Below are positions 48,498-54,870 of a DNA stretch of 54,870 nt, piece by piece. Source of the DNA: Lactiplantibacillus plantarum EGD-AQ4 (GTDB taxonomy: Bacteria; Bacillota; Bacilli; Lactobacillales; Lactobacillaceae); the NCBI RefSeq assembly GCF_000463075.2, contig NZ_AVAQ01000014.1:1-54870 (forward strand). Reading direction: 5' to 3'. The notes under the pieces were generated by a model that saw only the letters and a program-made list of their open reading frames with translations, made no database searches and was not told the origin of the DNA. Every line of letters begins with the position of its first letter. Position 1 is the first letter of the stretch. The translations under genes and the position numbers were made by a program.

Positions 48498-48546
48498 TTA
48501 GACTATCGAAGTACTGAATATAAAAGTTTCGATGAAGGAGGCACAT

Positions 48547-50784
48547 ATGAACAATCGACGCAATGGACTCTTTCGTAATAGCTTATTTTACATTTTGATG
48601 TTCTTGAGTTTGATGGGAATTATCTACTTTTTCTTTGGTGGAAATTCAAGCTCGCAGACGCAAAATATTCGTTATAGCGAATTTGTCAAACAATTAGATA
48701 AGAATAACGTTAAAAACGTTAGTATCCAGCCTAGTGGCGGCGTCTACAAGGTAACTGGTTCATACCGGAAAGCACGGACGACTTATTCTGCTAACGCCCT
48801 TGGAATCAAGAGCGCGTCGACAAAGACCACGTCATTTTCAACAACGATGTTGGAAAACAACTCAACGGTTGACCAAGTCTCCAAGTTGGCGGCTAAGCAT
48901 GACGTGAAGGTGACGGCGAAAGCCGAGGAATCTAGCGGCATCTGGGTCACGTTATTAATGTACATCGCGCCAGTCATCCTAATGTTGTTCCTCTTCTATA
49001 TGATGATGGGACAAGCAGGACAAGGCGGCGGGAACAACCGGGTGATGAACTTTGGTAAGACGAAGGCCAAACCAGCTGATAGTAAGCAAAACAAAGTTCG
49101 TTTCTCAGACGTTGCCGGTGAAGAAGAAGAAAAACAAGAATTGGTCGAAGTTGTCGAATTCTTGAAGGATCCAAGGAAGTTTGTCTCCTTAGGTGCCCGG
49201 ATTCCGTCTGGGGTACTTCTCGAGGGGCCTCCTGGTACTGGTAAAACCTTGCTAGCCAAGGCGGTTGCCGGTGAAGCCGGTGTGCCATTCTTCTCGATCT
49301 CTGGTTCTGATTTCGTCGAAATGTTCGTCGGGGTCGGTGCTAGCCGGGTTCGGGACTTATTCGAACAAGCGAAGAAGAATGCCCCATCAATTATCTTCAT
49401 TGATGAAATTGATGCGGTTGGACGTCAACGTGGTAATGGTATGGGCGGCGGTCACGATGAACGTGAACAAACCTTGAACCAATTGCTGGTCGAAATGGAT
49501 GGATTTACAGGTAATGAAGGGGTCATCGTCATGGCGGCGACGAACCGTTCTGATGTCTTAGACCCTGCCTTACTTCGTCCCGGTCGTTTCGACCGGAAGA
49601 TCTTAGTTGGTCGTCCGGACGTCAAGGGCCGTGAAGCCATCTTGAAAGTCCACGCCAAGAACAAGCCTTTAGCAGCTGACGTTGACTTGAAGGAAATCGC
49701 CAAGCAAACACCTGGATTCGTGGGTGCCGATTTGGAAAACTTATTGAACGAAGCGGCCTTGTTAGCGGCTCGTCGGAATAAGAAGCAAGTCGATGCAGCG
49801 GACCTAGATGAAGCTGAGGACCGGGTCATTGCCGGACCAGCTAAGCATGATCGCGTCGTGAATAAGCATGAACGGGAAACCGTCGCTTATCACGAAGCGG
49901 GTCATACGATCGTTGGGTTGGTCTTAAATGATGCCCGGGTCGTTCATAAGGTAACAATCGTGCCACGGGGTCGTGCTGGCGGGTACGCCATCATGCTACC
50001 GCGTGAAGACCAAATGTTAATGTCGAAACGTGATGCGAAGGAACAAATGGCTGGTTTGATGGGTGGTCGTGCAGCCGAAGAAATTATCTTTGGTGCACAA
50101 TCATCTGGGGCTTCTAATGACTTCGAACAGGCAACCCAAATTGCCCGTGCGATGGTCACTCAATATGGGATGAGTGAAAAACTTGGCCCAGTTGAATTAG
50201 AAAATGCCAACCAGCAAGCCGCTTACCAACAAGGGATGGGCGCTAGTGCCTTCTCACAACATACGGCTCAGTTAATTGATGATGAAGTTCGTCGTTTGAG
50301 TCAAGAAGCACATCAAACGGCTACGGATATTATTCAATCACACCGTGAACAACACAAGTTGATTGCGGAAGCCTTGTTGAAGTACGAAACCTTGGACGAA
50401 AAGCAAATTCTCAGCTTATTCAAGACTGGGAAGATGCCTGAAAAGGATAGCAACCAATTCCCTAGTGAAAAGGCCGCAACCTTTGAAGAATCCAAGCGTG
50501 AATTGGAACGGCGCGAAGCTGAAAAGCACGCGCAACACCAAGGTGCCGATACTGATAGCACTGATTCTGATGACACTGCTAAGACTAGTGTCGAAGAACC
50601 AACTTTCCCAAGTGAAGCGGAAGTTCATTTTGAAGCAAGTGCAGACAGTCAGGCTAGTTCAGCGGATGCAACTTCCGCAACTAGCTCAGCGACGAGTGGT
50701 GCGACAACCACTTCAGAGACTGGCTTACCACATGCTGAAAGTGCGGCACCAACGTCACAGGATGATTCTAATTCTCAGGCGTAG
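48547..50784 (+). CDS. ftsH: ATP-dependent zinc metalloprotease FtsH
   Basis: FtsH is a membrane-bound AAA+ protease for misassembled membrane proteins and regulators. Two membrane segments (about 11-31 and 132-152) flank an extracytoplasmic domain. The AAA module has Walker A GPPGTGKT (about 227-234), Walker B IIFIDEID and the second region of homology ending RPGRFDR. The protease site is HEAGH (His449, Glu450, His453). The last 100 or so residues are an acidic Ser/Thr/Ala-rich tail not needed by the family core. ATG 48547 (MNNRRNG) is chosen because the ATG at 48532 lies inside the SD AAGGAGG. The length is 745 residues. Confidence 0.97.
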   Translation: MNNRRNGLFRNSLFYILMFLSLMGIIYFFFGGNSSSQTQNIRYSEFVKQLDKNNVKNVSIQPSGGVYKVTGSYRKARTTYSANALGIKSASTKTTSFSTTMLENNSTVDQVSKLAAKHDVKVTAKAEESSGIWVTLLMYIAPVILMLFLFYMMMGQAGQGGGNNRVMNFGKTKAKPADSKQNKVRFSDVAGEEEEKQELVEVVEFLKDPRKFVSLGARIPSGVLLEGPPGTGKTLLAKAVAGEAGVPFFSISGSDFVEMFVGVGASRVRDLFEQAKKNAPSIIFIDEIDAVGRQRGNGMGGGHDEREQTLNQLLVEMDGFTGNEGVIVMAATNRSDVLDPALLRPGRFDRKILVGRPDVKGREAILKVHAKNKPLAADVDLKEIAKQTPGFVGADLENLLNEAALLAARRNKKQVDAADLDEAEDRVIAGPAKHDRVVNKHERETVAYHEAGHTIVGLVLNDARVVHKVTIVPRGRAGGYAIMLPREDQMLMSKRDAKEQMAGLMGGRAAEEIIFGAQSSGASNDFEQATQIARAMVTQYGMSEKLGPVELENANQQAAYQQGMGASAFSQHTAQLIDDEVRRLSQEAHQTATDIIQSHREQHKLIAEALLKYETLDEKQILSLFKTGKMPEKDSNQFPSEKAATFEESKRELERREAEKHAQHQGADTDSTDSDDTAKTSVEEPTFPSEAEVHFEASADSQASSADATSATSSATSGATTTSETGLPHAESAAPTSQDDSNSQA

Positions 50785-50803
50785 GCACAATTAAAATGGT
50801 TAT

Positions 50804-50837
50804 TAAGGAGTTGGGACTTTGTCTCAGCTCCTTTTTT
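50804..50837 (+). terminator. Terminator of ftsH
   Basis: AAGGAGTTGGGAC pairs with GTCTCAGCTCCTT (with G-U pairs) and is followed by a run of T. Confidence 0.9.
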
Positions 50838-50964
50838 GCGTTATGATATTTCAGGCAAATACACTGGCGGTGGTCTAACCGCCTGGCAACCGTATTTGAG
50901 TGCAGTAATGAACCGTATGATCAAAAGTACAAGTAAATCTAATTAGAGATAGGAGTTTGATTGA

Positions 50965-51852
50965 ATGTCAGATTATTTAGTCAAGAGCGTCGCCGGCAAC
51001 GAAATGTTTCGGGCCTACGCGGTCGACGCGACCGGGGTCGTTGCAGAAGCACAGCAGCGTCATGATACATGGAGTGCCGCTTCCGCCGCTTTGGGACGTA
51101 GCTTAGTGGGGACGCTCTTGTTAGCGTCGTCCGTATTGAAGGGTGACGAACAGATGACCGTTAAAATCAACGGTAACGGTCCAGTCGGTGGTATCGTGAT
51201 CGACGGCAATGCCAAGGGGACGGTCAAAGGTTACCTGCAGCATCCACACATCCATCTACCCTTAAATGAACAACATAAGATTGATGTTAAGACGGCGGTT
51301 GGGACGGACGGTTTCTTGTCAGTCACCAAGGATCAAGGTGTCGGTGATCCGTTTACTGGAACGGTTGCTTTAGTGTCTGGTGAATTGGGTGAGGATTTCA
51401 CTTACTACCTCGCCCAATCTGAACAAATTCCGTCGGCGGTCGGTTTGTCAGTGTTCGTAAATAATGATAATTCGATTGGCGTGGCCGGGGGCTTTTTAGT
51501 CCAAGTGTTGCCGAATGCCACTGATGAAGCAATCAGTAGTCTGGAAGCCAAGCTCACAGATTTACCGCTCGTTTCGCAACTGATGCGCGAGGGTAAGACC
51601 CCCGAAGATATTCTGGACTTGCTATTTGATGGTGATGTCAAAGTATTGGACAAGATGCCCGTCAAGTTTGAATGTGATTGTTCTAAGGAACGGTTTGCCG
51701 AAGCCTTAATGGCCTTACCAAAGCATGAAGTTCGGGCCATGATCGATGAAGACCACGGTGCGACGGCCGTTTGCCATTTCTGTGGCACGCAATACCAATT
51801 CAGCGAGGCCGAACTTGAAGCGGTCCTCTCGCGCTCAAAGGGTGCTGAATAA
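50965..51852 (+). CDS. hslO: Redox-regulated chaperone Hsp33
   Basis: Hsp33 is a cytoplasmic holdase switched on by oxidation. The N-terminal chaperone domain (KINGNGPVGGIVIDGNAKGTVKGY) is followed by the C-terminal redox switch with four zinc cysteines: Cys237 and Cys239 (CDC), Cys270 and Cys273 (CHFC). The length is 295 residues. TAGGAG precedes the ATG. The stop overlaps the dusB start by one base. The order ftsH-hslO-dusB-lysS is conserved in lactobacilli. Confidence 0.96.
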   Translation: MSDYLVKSVAGNEMFRAYAVDATGVVAEAQQRHDTWSAASAALGRSLVGTLLLASSVLKGDEQMTVKINGNGPVGGIVIDGNAKGTVKGYLQHPHIHLPLNEQHKIDVKTAVGTDGFLSVTKDQGVGDPFTGTVALVSGELGEDFTYYLAQSEQIPSAVGLSVFVNNDNSIGVAGGFLVQVLPNATDEAISSLEAKLTDLPLVSQLMREGKTPEDILDLLFDGDVKVLDKMPVKFECDCSKERFAEALMALPKHEVRAMIDEDHGATAVCHFCGTQYQFSEAELEAVLSRSKGAE

Positions 51853-52859
51853 TGACGAGTGCTTGGCAGATTGGTGACGTGACGATTCCCAACCGGGTCG
51901 TGGTTGCACCGATGGCTGGGGTGACTAATGCCGCATTTCGGGTCATCTGTAAGGATTTTGGTGCCGGCTTAGTCGTTTGCGAGATGATTTCCGATCGTGG
52001 CATCATGTACCATAACCGCAAGACGCTTGAAATGATGTTTGTCGACCCCAAAGAACATCCGATGAGTATTCAGATCTTTGGTGGTAGTCAGGAAACCTTA
52101 GTGCAGGCAGCGGAATTTGTCGACCAGCAGACGAATGCGGATATTATTGATATTAATATGGGGTGTCCGGTCAACAAGGTCGTTAAGACGGATGCGGGCG
52201 CTAAGTGGCTACTAGACCCCAACAAAGTCTACGAGATGGTGGCAGCAGTCACGGCCGCGGTCAATAAACCAGTGACGGTCAAAATGCGGACTGGTTGGGA
52301 TGCGGCACACGTCTATGCGGTCGAGAATGCACGGGCCGCTGAACGCGCAGGAGCCGCCGCAATTGCGATGCACGGTCGGACTCGTAAGCAGATGTATCAG
52401 GGACATGCCGACTGGGACGTGTTAAAACGCGTTGCGGATGCGGTCACGATTCCGTTTATGGGAAATGGTGATGTCCAAACACCTCAGGATGCTGCTCGGA
52501 TGTTAACGGAAGTCGGTGCTGACGCGGTCATGATTGGTCGCGCAGTCGAGGGCAATCCCTGGATGCTGACACAAACCGTTCATTATTTGGAAACGGGCGA
52601 ACTGTTGACGCCGCCGACACCGATGGCCAAGATGCAAACGGCCATTGAACATTTAGAACGGTTGGTAGCGCTGAAGGGTGAACGTGGTGGCTGTCATGAG
52701 TTTCGTGAACAGGCCCCGTACTATTTAAAGGGCATTCCACGATCAGCTCGGACCAAAGTCGCCTTAATGGAAGCTGATTCCTTGGCGGCGATGAAGCAGA
52801 TTTTGACGGATTTTCAAGCGCAATTGGCGACTTATTTAGCTGACCATGTGGTAAAGTGA
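51852..52859 (+). CDS. dusB: tRNA-dihydrouridine synthase B
   Basis: This FMN enzyme reduces uridines in the tRNA D-loop. A TIM-barrel domain starts VVVAPMAGVTNAAFR, with the catalytic Cys105 in DINMGCPVNKV, then VKMRTGW, MHGRTRKQMYQG, GNGDV and GADAVMIGRA. The C-terminal helical RNA-binding domain follows. The length is 335 residues. The ATG at 51852 uses the last A of the hslO stop. The same protein follows hslO in Bacillus (yacF). Confidence 0.95.
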   Translation: MTSAWQIGDVTIPNRVVVAPMAGVTNAAFRVICKDFGAGLVVCEMISDRGIMYHNRKTLEMMFVDPKEHPMSIQIFGGSQETLVQAAEFVDQQTNADIIDINMGCPVNKVVKTDAGAKWLLDPNKVYEMVAAVTAAVNKPVTVKMRTGWDAAHVYAVENARAAERAGAAAIAMHGRTRKQMYQGHADWDVLKRVADAVTIPFMGNGDVQTPQDAARMLTEVGADAVMIGRAVEGNPWMLTQTVHYLETGELLTPPTPMAKMQTAIEHLERLVALKGERGGCHEFREQAPYYLKGIPRSARTKVALMEADSLAAMKQILTDFQAQLATYLADHVVK

Positions 52860-52872
52860 ATAATTAACTTGC

Positions 52873-52897
52873 ATTTTGACGGCGTGATTGTCAAAAT
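52873..52897. promoter_or_regulatory. Inverted repeat upstream of lysS
   Basis: ATTTTGAC (52873-52880) and GTCAAAAT (52890-52897) form a perfect 8-bp inverted repeat with a 9-base spacer in the dusB-lysS gap. It has no T run, so it is more like an operator or leader hairpin than a terminator. No T-box is present. Confidence 0.4.
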
Positions 52898-52929
52898 TAA
52901 CATGTAGTGATTGTTTAGGTATGGAGTAA

Positions 52930-54462
<1,533 letters not shown>

Positions 54463-54467
54463 TTTTT

Positions 54468-54513
54468 TAACGGTATTTAACTCAGTTGACCTGAGTTAGA
54501 TACCGTTTTTTAG
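54468..54513 (+). terminator. Terminator of lysS
   Basis: AACGGTAT-TTAACTCAG pairs with CTGAGTTA-GATACCGTT around TTGAC and is followed by six T. Confidence 0.93.
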
Positions 54514-54836
54514 TGCCACTTAACTTTAGAAAGCGTTTTGATTGAAAAAAGTTCAAAAATTTTTAACCGAACATTGCTGTGAGGCGAGTTGGATAAAATT
54601 AAGGAAAACCGAATTTTTAAGTGACAAACTGGGTCAATTACAAGTTAAAAACGGCGGCTTAAAAAGTAATACCGTACATTCGAATGCTGGATTAATTAAC
54701 ATGATATTATTGACTGGTTATTTTTATGTTTTAGGGGTTGCAATTCATCTGGATAATTGGTAAATTAGTATACGTTGTTGAGGCGCACAAAGCGGTTAGC
54801 CGCTTGCTTCCAACGAAAATTAATTATAAAAAGTTG
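54514..54836. other. AT-rich region before a strong promoter, no supported gene
   Basis: A 73-codon frame starting TTG at 54542 has no convincing SD or domain and is probably chance. The stretch is AT-rich with GCGGTTAGCCGC (54792-54803) as a small dyad. A TTGCTT (54804-54809) and TATAAA (54825-54830) could be a second, less good promoter. AT-rich upstream DNA is expected in front of rRNA promoters. Confidence 0.5.
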
Positions 54837-54865
54837 TTGACAAGATGTTGATAACTTGATATGAT
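54837..54865 (+). promoter_or_regulatory. Strong consensus promoter at the window edge, probably of an rRNA operon
   Basis: Perfect TTGACA (54837-54842), 17-base spacer, TATGAT (54860-54865). lysS is followed by an rRNA operon in Bacillus, and AT-rich DNA lies upstream. The rRNA genes themselves are outside the window. Confidence 0.8.
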
Positions 54866-54870
54866 GATTA

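Noticed and set aside
54542-54763. 73-codon frame after lysS
   Set aside because: TTG start with no clear SD, AT-driven composition, and it lies in the upstream region of a probable rRNA promoter.

Overview
The window is a low-to-mid GC Firmicutes chromosome segment from a lactobacillus of the Lactiplantibacillus plantarum group. The L-lactate dehydrogenase begins [16 protein letters not shown], and the order carBA / argCJBDF and pth-mfd-(flippase)-rqcP-divIC-yabR-tilS-hprT-ftsH-hslO-dusB-lysS is as expected for that group. The species (plantarum, pentosus, paraplantarum or other) cannot be fixed by eye. Almost all of the window is core housekeeping DNA. There is no transposase, prophage, CRISPR array or tRNA/rRNA gene inside it, although a rRNA-class promoter is cut by the right edge.

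Layout. 1-3.6 kb: murA2, rho, rpmE2. 3.7-8.7 kb: an eRF1-like protein on the minus strand, sortase srtA, lemA-htpX, and an unrecognised gene. 8.8-15.2 kb: murF, DEAD-box helicase cshA, acpS-alr and a MazF/PemK-like toxin with no visible antitoxin. 15.6-21 kb: potassium transporter kup, then a lipoprotein/permease/ATPase ABC transporter behind a Met-type T-box leader. 22-31.7 kb: arginine/citrulline synthesis, with carAB and argCJBDF divergent around a shared operator region. 31.7-35.5 kb: a preQ1-I riboswitch with queT, then a CBS-domain protein and a VanW/YkuD L,D-transpeptidase on the minus strand. 36.7 kb: ldhL on the minus strand. 38-54.5 kb: the conserved pth-to-lysS block, with a CtsR operator in front of ftsH. 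The window ends in a strong TTGACA-17-TATGAT promoter, probably that of a ribosomal RNA operon.

The most unusual content is not coding. Seven intergenic places carry copies of one dispersed, non-coding element: 1-121, 12411-12694, 14382-14472, 21133-22004, 32425-33273, 35743-36630 and 45507-46514. Complete copies are about 0.85-0.95 kb. Each consists of a left arm, a fast-diverging spacer of about 0.4 kb, a right arm and a short tail. The two arms are homologous and lie head to head, and each can fold into the same branched structure: a long basal stem, a second stem, and two side hairpins. Copies differ by paired compensatory changes in at least three helices, so the fold itself appears to have been selected. 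There are also a one-arm hybrid copy, a copy with an expanded side hairpin plus an extra tail, and tail-only relics. I do not recognise this family, and I regard it as the best candidate here for an undescribed element or structured RNA.

Other points worth attention: MurA2 has Asp where the fosfomycin-reactive cysteine normally lies. The T-box transporter's binding protein carries a Cys-Cys pair and two further cysteines in a THI5/NMT1-like sequence. CarB has a shortened C-terminal regulatory domain. CshA and YabR share Arg/Gly/Asn-rich tails. Five 15-bp repeats separate argC from argJ.
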